From NCBI GenBank assembly GCA_045801465.1, contig JBJMSU010000051.1, forward strand, positions 1-28,250: DNA of 28,250 nucleotides, given 5' to 3'. The notes under the pieces are model-generated. The model ran no database searches and was not told the origin of the DNA. It worked only from the letters and a program-made list of their open reading frames with translations. The position numbers and the translations under genes are program-made. The stretch's first letter is position 1. Every line of letters begins with the position of its first letter. This document shows positions 1 through 7,380 of the stretch, piece by piece. The stretch is from DATFWC01 sp045801465. Lineage in GTDB: Bacteria > Pseudomonadota > Alphaproteobacteria > Rhizobiales > Xanthobacteraceae.

Positions 1-163
1 AGTGCCCCGCTTCCGAAGTTCGTGATACATGGCGGCCCCCTCTGACACGAACTTCGGAAGCAAAGGGGCACTAGCAAGTCTATGATCCTAGTGCCGCTTT
101 TCGATTTGAAGTTCCCGCACGAGTTTGCGGCAGGCGGTGTAGGAACTTCAAATCGGCGGCACT
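1..163. repeat. Two-hairpin intergenic repeat, copy 1
   Basis: The element is two adjacent long inverted repeats. Hairpin 1 (1-72) has arms 1-24 and 46-72 that pair perfectly except for a 3-nt bulge. Hairpin 2 (90-163) pairs AGTGCCGC near 90 with GCGGCACT ending at 163, and includes a second paired block around GAAGTTCC/GGAACTTC. Each hairpin begins AGTGCC and ends GGCACT, and three of the four hairpin ends are flanked by CTAG; the fourth is cut by the window edge. A near-identical copy lies at 13689-13850 and a degenerate half copy at 14575-14650. There is no ORF in it. It resembles REP/BIME or MITE-like non-autonomous repeats. No REP-associated transposase is present in the window. Confidence 0.9.
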
Positions 164-267
164 AGCAGAATGGACGCGCAGGGCACAACAAGCGTCTGTT
201 CATCAGCAAAAAAGTGAGGCAAAGTCCGATATGCCGATCCGGCCGGGGTTGGAGGAGGCTGTCAAAG

Positions 268-408
268 GTGCGCACGACAGGTCGGCTGTTGAGCATCCTT
301 GTGCTGGCGTTGATGCTGGCCGGATGCGACAAATGCGGCGGGTGGTTCGGCGTGCATGCGCCGTTCACTCTCGGCGTCTGCAAGAACACCGTTCCGCCGC
401 AGCGGTGA
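268..408 (+). CDS. Small lipoprotein (46 aa)
   Basis: This is a short secreted lipoprotein of unknown function. The start is set by a strong ribosome binding site, GGAGGAGG at 251-258, nine bases before a GTG at 268. The upstream in-frame GTG at 214 has no such site and would add an implausible arginine-rich leader. The peptide has a basic N terminus (RTTGR), a hydrophobic stretch and a lipobox LMLAGC, so lipidation of the cysteine and signal peptidase II cleavage are expected. The mature part is about 27 residues with three cysteines including the lipidated one (CDKCGGWFG, then one in GVCKN). It follows the two-hairpin repeat and converges with the metallo-hydrolase gene whose stop is at 415. 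Confidence 0.7.
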   Translation: MRTTGRLLSILVLALMLAGCDKCGGWFGVHAPFTLGVCKNTVPPQR

Positions 409-414
409 TTCGCT

Positions 415-1242
415 TCAATCGTAGAATTCCGGCGCCATCTTCTGGCTGTCCCGTTGTGCCTTGTCGTGGTTGATCCAGAGCTGCGCCTTGTGCTGCGCGA
501 TGAGGTCGGCCATGCGTTGCATCGAGGCGACGCTCTGGTCTTTGTTGGCGTTGATTTCAGGGACGCGCCGGTTGTCCCAATTCTCCTTGAAGTGGACGGC
601 ATCGCCCGACAACAGCACCGCGCCGGTTTTCGGCAGCTTCACTAAGAGCGACTGGTGGCCCGGCGTATGCCCCGGCGTCGATATGATCGTGACGCTGCCG
701 TCGCCGAAGACGTCGTGGTCGCCCTCGAGCTTTTGCACCGGGTGCTCCGGCTTGAAGCGCGCGCCGAATGGTGCCGGCCATTCGTATTCCGCCTTCTGCA
801 CCAGGAGCATGGTCTGCGGAAACAGCTCGACATTGCCGATGTGATCGGGATGCGTATGCGACACCGCGACGTATTTGATGTCGCTCGGCTTGACGCCGAG
901 CTGCTCGAGCGTCGAGGCGAGCGTCTTGGGACGGCGCCAGTGCGTCATCCGCGGATCGGCAGGACGCTGGCCTTCGGGCATGGCGGCGATCGCGTCGGCA
1001 AGCCCGGTATCCCACAGAAGCCAACCCTGAGCGTGCTTGACCAGGTAGCAGTTGTCCACGAAGTCCATGGATTTGCCGACGTTCACGCCGGGTGACCAGC
1101 GCGAGATATCGCCGGCGACGCCTTCGCCGCAGTTCAGGACGTACAGTTTCTCCACCCCCGGCTTGTCGGTCTGAGCGACGCTGGAGCCTGCCCAGAGCGA
1201 ACAACCTAAGACGGCGGCAATCATCAGACAGCGCGATGTCAT
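415..1242 (-). CDS. Exported metallo-beta-lactamase-fold hydrolase (AHL-lactonase-like)
   Basis: This 275-aa protein has a signal peptide (hydrophobic residues about 7-23, ending SVAQ) followed by a metallo-beta-lactamase fold. Visible metal ligands are the HTHPDH motif at 129-134, His196 in GHTPGH, Asp214 in LSGDAVHF, and His259 in INHD. This ligand order and the overall size resemble the N-acyl homoserine lactonase branch (AiiA/AttM-like), so the substrate may be a lactone, but the family is broad and the substrate cannot be fixed from sequence. The ATG at 1242 is preferred because AGGAGG lies six bases upstream; the longer reading frame starts at a GTG inside that ribosome binding site. 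The predicted location is the periplasm, unusual for quorum-quenching lactonases. Confidence 0.85.
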   Translation of the reverse strand: MTSRCLMIAAVLGCSLWAGSSVAQTDKPGVEKLYVLNCGEGVAGDISRWSPGVNVGKSMDFVDNCYLVKHAQGWLLWDTGLADAIAAMPEGQRPADPRMTHWRRPKTLASTLEQLGVKPSDIKYVAVSHTHPDHIGNVELFPQTMLLVQKAEYEWPAPFGARFKPEHPVQKLEGDHDVFGDGSVTIISTPGHTPGHQSLLVKLPKTGAVLLSGDAVHFKENWDNRRVPEINANKDQSVASMQRMADLIAQHKAQLWINHDKAQRDSQKMAPEFYD

Positions 1243-1381
1243 CTCTATCCTCCTCACTATTGGCTGACAGGAGGCACCGCCGGCGTGCCGGCGTCAATCA
1301 CTTCCTCCGTTGCGCGGTTTGATACTGCGGCGATAGTGTCCCGCACACGCAAGCGCAACCCTCCTGCCACGGGCTGACCAC

Positions 1382-2257
1382 ATGGAACCTCGCGACCGCG
1401 TCGAGTTCTCCCGCATCGACCAGCGACCATCGTTGAAACTTCCCGACGGCCTGCGGCTCATCGTCTGGCCGGTGCTGGCACTCGAACATTGGGACATCTC
1501 GCGGCCGATGGCGCGCATGGTGATCACGCCGCCGCAGGGACAGCCGATGGTGCCGGATCATCCCAATTGGAGCTGGCATGAATACGGCATGCGGGTCGGC
1601 TTCTGGCGCCTCAAGCGCGTGTTCGAACGGCTGAAAGTCACGCCGACCGTCACGCTCAACGCCCGCACCTGCGAAACATATCCGCAGGTGATCCAGGGCG
1701 CGGTCGATGCCGGCTGGGAGCTCAATGCGCATGGCTACGAGCAGGTCCCCATGCACAAGCTCGACGATCAGCGCGGCTCGATCCATCGCGCCGTCGACAT
1801 CATTGCAAAGTTCTGGGGCCGTCGCCCGCGCGGCTGGTTCGGGCCAGGCCTGACGCAGACCTACGACACGCTCGATTACCTCTCCGAGGCCGGCATCGAA
1901 TATATCGGCGATTGGGCGCTCGACGACGAGCCGGTCATGCTGAAGACCACGCATCGACCCGTCGTCGCGCTGCCCTACAATTTCGAGCAGCACGACATCG
2001 TCATGATGGCGCTGCAGCATCACACGTCGGACGTGATGTATCGCCGCTCGATCGATGCGTTCGAATGGCTCTACGCCGAGTCCGCCGAGCGCGCCAAGAT
2101 CATGGCCATCGCCTGCCATCCCTATCTCTCCGGCATGCCGCACCGCATCGCCTATGTGGAGCGCACGTTCGAGACGATCCTGGCGCGCCCGGAGGTCGCC
2201 TGCTGGAACGGCGAGAAAATCCTCGACTGGTATCTGACGCAGCGGAACCCGGCATGA
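1382..2257 (+). CDS. Polysaccharide deacetylase-family protein (PuuE-like)
   Basis: This 291-aa cytoplasmic protein belongs to the NodB/polysaccharide deacetylase superfamily, closest in general form to the PuuE/allantoinase-like branch. Landmarks are TVTLNARTCETYPQ near residues 88-101, ELNAHGYEQ where the usual metal-site motif falls, GWFGPGLTQTYDTLDYL, and a C-terminal HPYLSGMPHR. The canonical first-motif DDG of polysaccharide deacetylases is not obvious, as expected for PuuE-type members that act on small amide or ureide substrates. Its stop overlaps the start of the downstream amidase (ATGA), so the two are translationally coupled and probably act on the same small nitrogen compound. 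The substrate is inferred only as a C-N bond-containing metabolite. Confidence 0.8.
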   Translation: MEPRDRVEFSRIDQRPSLKLPDGLRLIVWPVLALEHWDISRPMARMVITPPQGQPMVPDHPNWSWHEYGMRVGFWRLKRVFERLKVTPTVTLNARTCETYPQVIQGAVDAGWELNAHGYEQVPMHKLDDQRGSIHRAVDIIAKFWGRRPRGWFGPGLTQTYDTLDYLSEAGIEYIGDWALDDEPVMLKTTHRPVVALPYNFEQHDIVMMALQHHTSDVMYRRSIDAFEWLYAESAERAKIMAIACHPYLSGMPHRIAYVERTFETILARPEVACWNGEKILDWYLTQRNPA

Positions 2258-3438
2258 GTGGCTTCTTCGTTCCCCATGACATCGAAGCGCCGCTCGTCGG
2301 TGCAGCCAGCGGCCGGCTCGCCGGGCTGAGCGTGGCGGTCAAGGACATGTACGACATCGCCGGCACGCCCACCGGCGGCGGAAGTCCCGATTGGCTGAAG
2401 CTGCAGCAACCGGCCACGCGACACGCCGGCGCGGTGCAACGCCTGCTCGATGCCGGTGCGACGGTGATCGGCAAGACCATCTGCGACGAGTTCTTCTACA
2501 GCGTGAGCGGCGCCAATGCGCACTACGGCGCGCCCGTGAACGTGCGCGCGCCCGGTCGTCTGCCTGGCGGCTCGTCCTCCGGTTCGGCGGCTGCGACCGC
2601 AGCCGGCGCCTGCGACATCGGGCTCGGCAGCGACACCGGCGGCTCAATCCGCATTCCGGCGTCTCAATGCGGGATCTACGGCCTCCGACCAACCCTCGGC
2701 CGCGTCGACCTCACGGGCGTGATGGCGATGGCGCCCTCATTTGACGTGCCAGGCTGGTTCGCCGGCGCCCCGGGCGTCTTTCGCAATGTCGGCGCAGTGC
2801 TGCTCCAGGGCGCACGCGTGGAGGCGGCGGTCGACAGCCTCATCATTGCCGACGATGCCTTTGCGCAAGCCGATGAGGCCGTCGCGGCGGTCTTGCGTGA
2901 GGCGCTTGCCCGCATGGCGCCCGCTCTGCCGCGATCGCGCGCGGTCGCCGTCGCGCCCGACGGCTTCGATCGCTGGCGCGAGGCCTTTCGCATCATCCAG
3001 GCGCGCGAGACCTGGGCCACCTATGGTGACTTCATCACCCGACACCGGCCGAAGCTCGGGCCCGGCATCAAGGAGCGCATGGCGTTTGCCGCAACCGTTA
3101 CGGCCGCCGATGCGGACGCGGCCCGGCGCATCCACGATGCCGCTCGGACCGAGATTCACAGGCTGCTGCCGCCCGGAACCGTCATGGCCTTGCCGACCGC
3201 GCCTTGCATCGCACCGCGCATCGATGAGCCGCCCGATGCGCTCGAATCGTTTCGCGTGCGGGTGATGCGGCTCACCTGCATCGCCGGCCTGGGCGGATTG
3301 CCGCAGGTGAGCATTCCGGTCGGCACCGTGGCGGGTTGTCCCGTCGGCCTGTCGTTCATCGGCTGGAGCGGCGGCGACGAGGCGCTGCTCGATGTCGCCG
3401 TCAGGGTTTCCCCGTACTGCGGTCTTGCATCCCCGTGA
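2254..3438 (+). CDS. Amidase signature family protein (AMI1-like)
   Basis: This 394-aa protein is an amidase signature enzyme. The Ser-cisSer-Lys triad is visible as Lys30 (AVKDMYD), Ser107 within GGSSSGSA and Ser131 within DTGGSIRIP. The spacings of 77 and 24 residues match what I recall for plant AMI1-type short amidases, whose total length is also close to this. It hydrolyses a carboxamide to acid plus ammonia; the substrate is unknown. The start is the ATG overlapping the deacetylase stop. A much longer upstream extension of this frame from 1912 is only the shadow of the deacetylase. The two-gene operon suggests a short pathway releasing ammonia from an amide or ureide. Confidence 0.9.
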   Translation: MSGFFVPHDIEAPLVGAASGRLAGLSVAVKDMYDIAGTPTGGGSPDWLKLQQPATRHAGAVQRLLDAGATVIGKTICDEFFYSVSGANAHYGAPVNVRAPGRLPGGSSSGSAAATAAGACDIGLGSDTGGSIRIPASQCGIYGLRPTLGRVDLTGVMAMAPSFDVPGWFAGAPGVFRNVGAVLLQGARVEAAVDSLIIADDAFAQADEAVAAVLREALARMAPALPRSRAVAVAPDGFDRWREAFRIIQARETWATYGDFITRHRPKLGPGIKERMAFAATVTAADADAARRIHDAARTEIHRLLPPGTVMALPTAPCIAPRIDEPPDALESFRVRVMRLTCIAGLGGLPQVSIPVGTVAGCPVGLSFIGWSGGDEALLDVAVRVSPYCGLASP

Positions 3439-3780
3439 TTTCATGAGAGGCGCAACGCGCGAATTAAGTCATTTTGAGCCTGGACGGGAAATTGAGTGAG
3501 TAGGACTAACGCACGGGCGCCGTTGCGCTGCCCGGTCCGTACGGATTAAACAGCCCCAACGGGTTAGGTTCGCTCCTGCAGCAGCGTCCAATGCCATTTG
3601 ATGCAGCAGCGCCTTTGAACCTCCTCCGCGCCTGCGCGACAAACATTGCAATGCCGGGAACGTGAACGAAACATTCGGCTCCCGGCGACGAAACAAACGC
3701 GAAATCATGCGGAAACAAGCCCGCGGTAGTTAACGGAACCAGCGACGGGCGTCGCGCTTAATAAGACTGTGGAGGCTGTC
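3439..3780. other. Intergenic region with no confident gene
   Basis: This 340-base gap follows the amidase and precedes a small exported-protein gene. A minus-strand frame at 3506-3718 could encode a 70-aa peptide ending in the curious string NPYGPGSATAPVR, but it starts with TTG without a ribosome binding site and I do not call it. The promoter of the downstream gene should lie near 3700-3765, where the sequence becomes AT-richer and holds a TTAAC at 3730-3734. No terminator hairpin with a T tract was seen. Confidence 0.5.
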
Positions 3781-4164
3781 ATGAACCGTTTCATCCCGAG
3801 CCGCTCCGCGATGCGAGCGCTGACGCTGTCTGCCCTGTTGGCTGCGACCGCCTACGCCGCCGCGCCGGCTCAGGCGAAGACCAATTTCGACGGCAACTGG
3901 AGCGTGGTCATCATCACCGAGAAGGGGACCTGCGACCGCTCCTATCGCTATCCCATCCGCATCAACGGCGGCACTGTCGGCTATGCCGGCGAGGCGTCCT
4001 TCGACGTCTCCGGCCGCGTGGCGGCGAACGGAAATGTCACCGTGTCGGTGGCCAAGGGCGACCGACGCGCCAATGGCTCCGGCAAGCTCTCCGGTGACTA
4101 TGGCACCGGCTCCTGGTCCGGCGGCGAGTGCTCCGGCACCTGGCAGGCCGAGCGGCGCTCTTAA
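3781..4164 (+). CDS. Small exported protein
   Basis: This is a 127-aa secreted protein of unknown function. A signal peptide (about residues 1-32) ends in a clear AQA cleavage site before KTNFDGNW. The mature part is a glycine/serine-rich small beta domain with FDGNWSVVIITEKGTCDRSYRYPI, GRVAANGNVTVSV, GSGKLSGDYGTGSWSGG and a C-terminal CSGTWQAERR. The two cysteines of the mature protein could form a disulfide. This pattern occurs, from memory, in many Bradyrhizobium-type exported hypotheticals. The ATG at 3781 is chosen because GGAGG lies five bases upstream; the in-frame GTG at 3769 overlaps that site. It appears to be monocistronic. Confidence 0.8.
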   Translation: MNRFIPSRSAMRALTLSALLAATAYAAAPAQAKTNFDGNWSVVIITEKGTCDRSYRYPIRINGGTVGYAGEASFDVSGRVAANGNVTVSVAKGDRRANGSGKLSGDYGTGSWSGGECSGTWQAERRS

Positions 4165-4268
4165 TTACACCACCCCACCCGAATCGCTCGGGCCGCGACG
4201 CTGGTCGCGGCCCGCAGCTTTTGGAGCTATACGATTCGCCTCGCTGTCACCCGGGGCATCGCAGAATC

Positions 4269-5033
4269 ATGAGCAAATCGCTGTCGCAGGCGCAGTTCGG
4301 CCAGAACGCCGCCGAGTATCTAACCAGCAAGCCGCACGCGCAGGGCAAGAGCCTCGACCGGCTGGTCGCCCTCACCTGCCCGCAGCCGCACTGGCAGGCG
4401 CTCGACATCGCCACCGGCGCCGGCCACACGGCGTATGCTTTCGCCCCGCATGTCGCCCGGCAATGGGCGACGGATATCACCGATGAGATGCTGAGCCTGG
4501 TGCGCGGCGAGGTGGCGAAACGCAAGCTTGCCAATATGCGAGTAGCCCAGGCTAAGGCCGAGGCGCTGCCGTTCGATGACGCGAGCTTCGATCTCGTCAG
4601 CTGCCGTGTCGCCCCGCATCACTTCGACAGCATTGCCGCCTTCCTCGATGAAACTCGGCGGGTCCTGAAGCGCGACGGTGTGTTCGCGCTGGTGGACAAC
4701 GTGGTCCCGGCCGGCGGCGTAGGCGATTATGTCAATGCGTTCGAGCGCTTCCGCGATCCGAGCCACCTGCGCGCGTGGACCGTGGAGGAATGGCGCCACG
4801 CGCTGGCCGCGCACGGCTTCGCCATCGCGCACGAGGAGGTCCTGACGAAAGAAATGAATTTTGCCTATTGGGCGGGGCGCCATGACGCCGCCATGCAGGC
4901 CTATCTGCGCGCGATGCTCGAGCACGCGACGGCGGCCGTCAAGCAGGTGCTCAAGCCCGAAGACAAACCGGGCGGCCTCACTTTTTGCCTCAGCGAAGCG
5001 CTGTTCATCGCCCGACCGACGGCGAACGGCTAA
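4269..5033 (+). CDS. Class I SAM-dependent methyltransferase
   Basis: This 254-aa cytoplasmic protein is a UbiE/YcgJ-like Rossmann methyltransferase. Motif I, the SAM-binding glycine loop, is LDIATGAGH at residues 45-53. An acidic residue follows beta-2 (WATDIT), motif II-like AKAEALPFDDASFDLVSCRVAPHHF covers 95-119, and RRVLKRDGVFALVDNV fits the motif III region. The C-terminal helical half carries substrate-specific features with no recognised signature. The start ATG at 4269 gives the normal beginning for this family (a short helix with the FGxNAxEY pattern). The methyl acceptor is not predictable, and there are no ubiquinone-pathway neighbours. An alpha/beta hydrolase follows in the same direction about 85 bases later, so the two may be co-transcribed. 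Confidence 0.9.
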   Translation: MSKSLSQAQFGQNAAEYLTSKPHAQGKSLDRLVALTCPQPHWQALDIATGAGHTAYAFAPHVARQWATDITDEMLSLVRGEVAKRKLANMRVAQAKAEALPFDDASFDLVSCRVAPHHFDSIAAFLDETRRVLKRDGVFALVDNVVPAGGVGDYVNAFERFRDPSHLRAWTVEEWRHALAAHGFAIAHEEVLTKEMNFAYWAGRHDAAMQAYLRAMLEHATAAVKQVLKPEDKPGGLTFCLSEALFIARPTANG

Positions 5034-5119
5034 GCGATTGTCGAGGCTCGGCTTCGCCGCCGCACGAAACTTCTGCCTCGGGCCTCCGTTATGAACAGGT
5101 TGGCTGGAGGCTTCTCGCC

Positions 5120-5914
5120 ATGCGCAAGACCGAGATCGGCGGGTTTCCTGCCCGCACCGTCGACGGACGCCACGGCCGTCCGCTAGTGCTGTTTATTCAT
5201 GGCTCATTCTCCACCCACGAGCCGTTTTCCCGCTGGCTGACCGTGTGCGAGAAAAGCGGATGGCGTGCGGCTGTCGCGGCGCGCCGTGGCCGGCTCGACC
5301 TCGACCCGCCGTGTGCCGACGGCCTCACGATCGCCGACTACCTCGATGACACGCGCCGCGTGATCGACGCGCTGGGCGAGCGTCCGATCCTGATCGGCCA
5401 CAGCCTTGGCGGGCTGATTGCCCAGAAGCTTGCGGAAGAGGACCGCGCCGCCGCACTCGTGCTGCTGGCGCCCGTTCCGCCATGGCCGCTGATGCCGCAA
5501 GCCGATGCGTTGCCGGCTCTTGCCCCGATGCTGCCCAGCATCCTCGCGGGACGGCCGGTGCTTCCGAGCTACTGGAGCGCCGTGCGGCTGATCTTGAACC
5601 GCGTCCCACAGCCCGATCGTCGGCGCATTCATGCCTCGCTGGTGCACGAATCGGGCATCGCCTACCGCGAGATGACGTTCGGAACCGTGCGCACGTCGCC
5701 CGAGAAAGTGCGCTGTCCGGTGCGCGTGATCGCGGCCGAGCAAGACCGCGTCATCTCGCCCGCCCTCGCCCGCTCAATTTGCGACTACTATGGTGCCGAG
5801 TTCCTCGTGCTCGAGGCGCACGGGCACTGGGTGATCGAGGAGCCCGGGGCTGAAATGATCGCAGAGGACGTCATCGGCCGGCTCGACGGTCTTGCGCTGC
5901 GGGCGGCTGCCTGA
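5120..5914 (+). CDS. Alpha/beta hydrolase
   Basis: This 264-aa protein has the alpha/beta hydrolase fold. The oxyanion-hole HG motif is FIHGSF (25-30), the nucleophile elbow is GHSLGG with Ser95, the likely acid is Asp209 in EQDRV, and the catalytic His is His236 in EAHGHWV (His234 is the alternative). A cap domain spans about 120-190. It lacks a signal peptide and so is cytoplasmic. The ATG at 5120 is preferred because GGAGG lies nine bases upstream and the alignment-competent region starts there; the frame is open further upstream to 4985, but that part overlaps the methyltransferase gene. The substrate is unknown (ester, lactone or epoxide-like). Confidence 0.88.
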   Translation: MRKTEIGGFPARTVDGRHGRPLVLFIHGSFSTHEPFSRWLTVCEKSGWRAAVAARRGRLDLDPPCADGLTIADYLDDTRRVIDALGERPILIGHSLGGLIAQKLAEEDRAAALVLLAPVPPWPLMPQADALPALAPMLPSILAGRPVLPSYWSAVRLILNRVPQPDRRRIHASLVHESGIAYREMTFGTVRTSPEKVRCPVRVIAAEQDRVISPALARSICDYYGAEFLVLEAHGHWVIEEPGAEMIAEDVIGRLDGLALRAAA

Positions 5915-5925
5915 AGGATGCAACA

Positions 5926-6321
5926 ATGCGTAAGCTGGTGCTGGTGACGATCGCATTGCTCGGCTGCTCGGTGAGCGGGTTCGCGCAGACCGAACGCATC
6001 GGGCCAGGCGGCGTGCGGATGGCGCCCGGCCCTTCGCAACCTCACGATTTCACGCCCGGCGGGATCGGCGCGGGCGGCGTGCCGGTCGCGCCGGGTTCGG
6101 CCGCGCGCGATGTCAATGTCGAGCGCATCGGCCCGGGCGGCGGAGCACTCGCGCCCGGTCCCGCCGGCAGTGTCGGCACCGGCCCGACCCTGCGCACGCC
6201 CGCCGTCGCGCCCTCCTCGCGCGATCTCGCCGGGACGGTCCGTACCAAGCGCCGGCACTTCTTTCGCGGCAAGACCAAGCGGCGACCTCAAATCGTGCGC
6301 TCCTCGGGCCGGCGCATGTGA
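5926..6321 (+). CDS. Exported GPGG-repeat protein with basic tail
   Basis: This 131-aa protein of unknown function has a signal peptide of about 20 residues ending GFAQ. The mature region contains imperfect repeats of the form ERIGPGG..xAPGP, seen as ERIGPGGVRMAPGP, GGIGAGGVPVAPGS and ERIGPGGGALAPGP, followed by a low-complexity spacer and a strongly basic C terminus (TKRRHFFRGKTKRRP). The composition suggests an intrinsically disordered periplasmic or surface protein whose basic tail could bind nucleic acid, phospholipid headgroups or lipopolysaccharide; that is inference. The start lies 11 bases after the hydrolase stop, so it may be read from the same transcript. Two inverted repeats follow the gene. 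Confidence 0.72.
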   Translation: MRKLVLVTIALLGCSVSGFAQTERIGPGGVRMAPGPSQPHDFTPGGIGAGGVPVAPGSAARDVNVERIGPGGGALAPGPAGSVGTGPTLRTPAVAPSSRDLAGTVRTKRRHFFRGKTKRRPQIVRSSGRRM

Positions 6322-6359
6322 GAAACCCGGAACCAGCCATTCATTTGATTGACGAAGCT

Positions 6360-6391
6360 CGTCATTGCCGGGCGGTGGCCCGGCAATGACG
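6360..6391. repeat. REP-like palindrome between convergent genes
   Basis: A perfect inverted repeat has a 14-bp stem (CGTCATTGCCGGGC, rc GCCCGGCAATGACG) and a 4-base loop. A second, imperfect palindrome with ATGGCCGGG-type arms lies at about 6423-6475. Both sit between convergent genes ending at 6321 and 6487. The GTCATTGCCGGGC core resembles high-copy intergenic palindromes in Bradyrhizobium-like genomes (memory). It could also act as a bidirectional terminator, but neither side has a convincing T tract. Confidence 0.75.
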
Positions 6392-6486
6392 CTTGGTTTG
6401 GCGCCGTCTTTCAACCGGAAGCGAGATGGCCGGGACAACCCTCGCCGCTATGGCGGCTCGCCCGGCCATGACGAGTGTTGCGCGGG

Positions 6487-6798
6487 TCAGAATCCCCCGA
6501 TCGAATCGGCGTCGCGATGCAGCTGGAACCGGATATTCGGATCCGGATCGGCGCCGACATAGTGGCCGTACTCGTCATAGACGGGGTAATTCGGTGCTTG
6601 AACGGCCGCGCTCGGAGCGCGCCGGTGGGTCGCGCCAGGAGCGACGCGGGCAAACGCGCCCTCGGCGCCACGGTAGACGGCCGGCGGAGCCGATGGGGTG
6701 CGGACAATATTGCCGGAGCCGACCGAGGGATCATACGACTGAGCAAAAGCCGGCGACGTGACCAGGAGGGCCGTCGCCACGAGCAATATGGTCTTCAT
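6487..6798 (-). CDS. Small exported protein with C-terminal GADPDPNIRFQL
   Basis: This 103-aa exported protein of unknown function has a signal peptide (MKTILLVATALLVTSPAFAQ) with an AFAQ end. The mature part starts YDPSVGSGNIV, continues through a Pro/Ala-rich linker, and ends in a compact block YDEYGHYVGADPDPNIRFQL. The latter is, from memory, a recurring tail in small secreted proteins of Bradyrhizobium relatives. I choose the ATG at 6798 because GGAGA lies six bases upstream; the ATG at 6804 is almost on top of that site and only adds two residues. Its upstream region contains two direct repeats (6844-6857 and 6864-6877) that may be regulatory. Confidence 0.78.
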   Translation of the reverse strand: MKTILLVATALLVTSPAFAQSYDPSVGSGNIVRTPSAPPAVYRGAEGAFARVAPGATHRRAPSAAVQAPNYPVYDEYGHYVGADPDPNIRFQLHRDADSIGGF

Positions 6799-6843
6799 TT
6801 TCATTCTCCATTTCCACTTCAGCCACCCCGCTTGCGCCGCTGA

Positions 6844-6877
6844 TGTGCAATGCAGCATTGGATTGTGCAATGCAACA
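6844..6877. promoter_or_regulatory. Paired direct repeats upstream of exported-protein gene
   Basis: TGTGCAATGCAGCA (6844-6857) and TGTGCAATGCAACA (6864-6877) differ by one base and begin 20 bases apart, about two helical turns. They lie 46-79 bases upstream of the minus-strand start at 6798, where a promoter or activator site would be. The 10-mer ATGCAACAAT also occurs at the start of the gene at 5926. A regulator-binding role is inferred from spacing only. Confidence 0.35.
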
Positions 6878-7085
6878 ATTTGTGACCATGCGGTGAAAAT
6901 GTGTGATTCCGCGTGAACGACGCATTCGCGAGAAATTCGCGCCTGTGATCAAAAAGGCGCCGCGCCGAGTCGCGTTAGCTCTGATCCACGGACCAAGCCC
7001 GACCAACGACCGAATCGTTTTCGCTGCGGCCGGCAGCGCCGCCGCGTGGCTGGTGTCAACGTCGTGAGGAACATGGAGGCCCCGC

Positions 7086-7334
7086 ATGCCGCGCTATCGT
7101 TTCGATCTCACCGACGGCACCGAGGTGCTGCAGCACGCGCAGGGAGTCGAGCTTCCCGGCAACGCAGCGGCGCGCGAGGAAGCGCTGGCGCTCGCCCGCG
7201 AGCTGAAGGACGGCAGGGTCATGCCGGGCCGCAGATGGGACGGCTGGTTCGTCGAGATCAAGGACGACCACGGCCAGCGCGTCGACATGGTGCCGGTCGA
7301 CCTCGCGCCGGACGAGCCGTCGCCGCTCACGTGA
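7086..7334 (+). CDS. DUF6894 family protein
   Basis: This 82-aa cytoplasmic protein matches the short DUF6894 family of Hyphomicrobiales by its opening MPRYRFDLTDGTEV, the central GVELPGNAAAREEALALARELK helix and the C-terminal WFVEIKDDHGQRVDMVPV strand pair. Its function is unknown. The start is supported by GGAGG seven bases upstream. It is followed after 46 bases by the toxin-antitoxin operon, which has its own operator, so it is probably a separate unit. Confidence 0.8.
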   Translation: MPRYRFDLTDGTEVLQHAQGVELPGNAAAREEALALARELKDGRVMPGRRWDGWFVEIKDDHGQRVDMVPVDLAPDEPSPLT

Positions 7335-7351
7335 CGATTGTTGAGCGCCGG

Positions 7352-7369
7352 TGTGTCATTTTTGACACA
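7352..7369. promoter_or_regulatory. Palindromic operator of the toxin-antitoxin operon
   Basis: TGTGTCATTTTTGACACA is a perfect 7-bp inverted repeat with a 4-base spacer, ending 11 bases before the toxin start. A perfect -35-like TTGACA (7362-7367) lies inside the right arm; the nearest -10-like sequence, TATGAT at 7380-7385, is too close at 12 bases to be convincing. HigA-type antitoxins commonly bind such palindromes and repress their operon. No ribosome binding site is visible before 7381, so the transcript may be nearly leaderless. Confidence 0.7.
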
Positions 7370-7380
7370 AATGCGGGCAT

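Noticed and set aside
1278..1293. Perfect palindrome CGCCGGC-GT-GCCGGCG between divergent genes
   Set aside because: GC-only palindromes of this size are expected by chance in this GC-rich DNA; it lies between the metallo-hydrolase and deacetylase starts but nothing else supports an operator.
1912..2253. N-terminal extension of the amidase frame
   Set aside because: It overlaps the deacetylase gene entirely and its translation is Arg/His-rich; the true start is the ATGA overlap at 2254.
3506..3718. Minus-strand 70-codon frame ending NPYGPGSATAPVR
   Set aside because: TTG start without a ribosome binding site, a non-descript N-terminal half, and no family I can name. The tail looks protein-like but is not enough.
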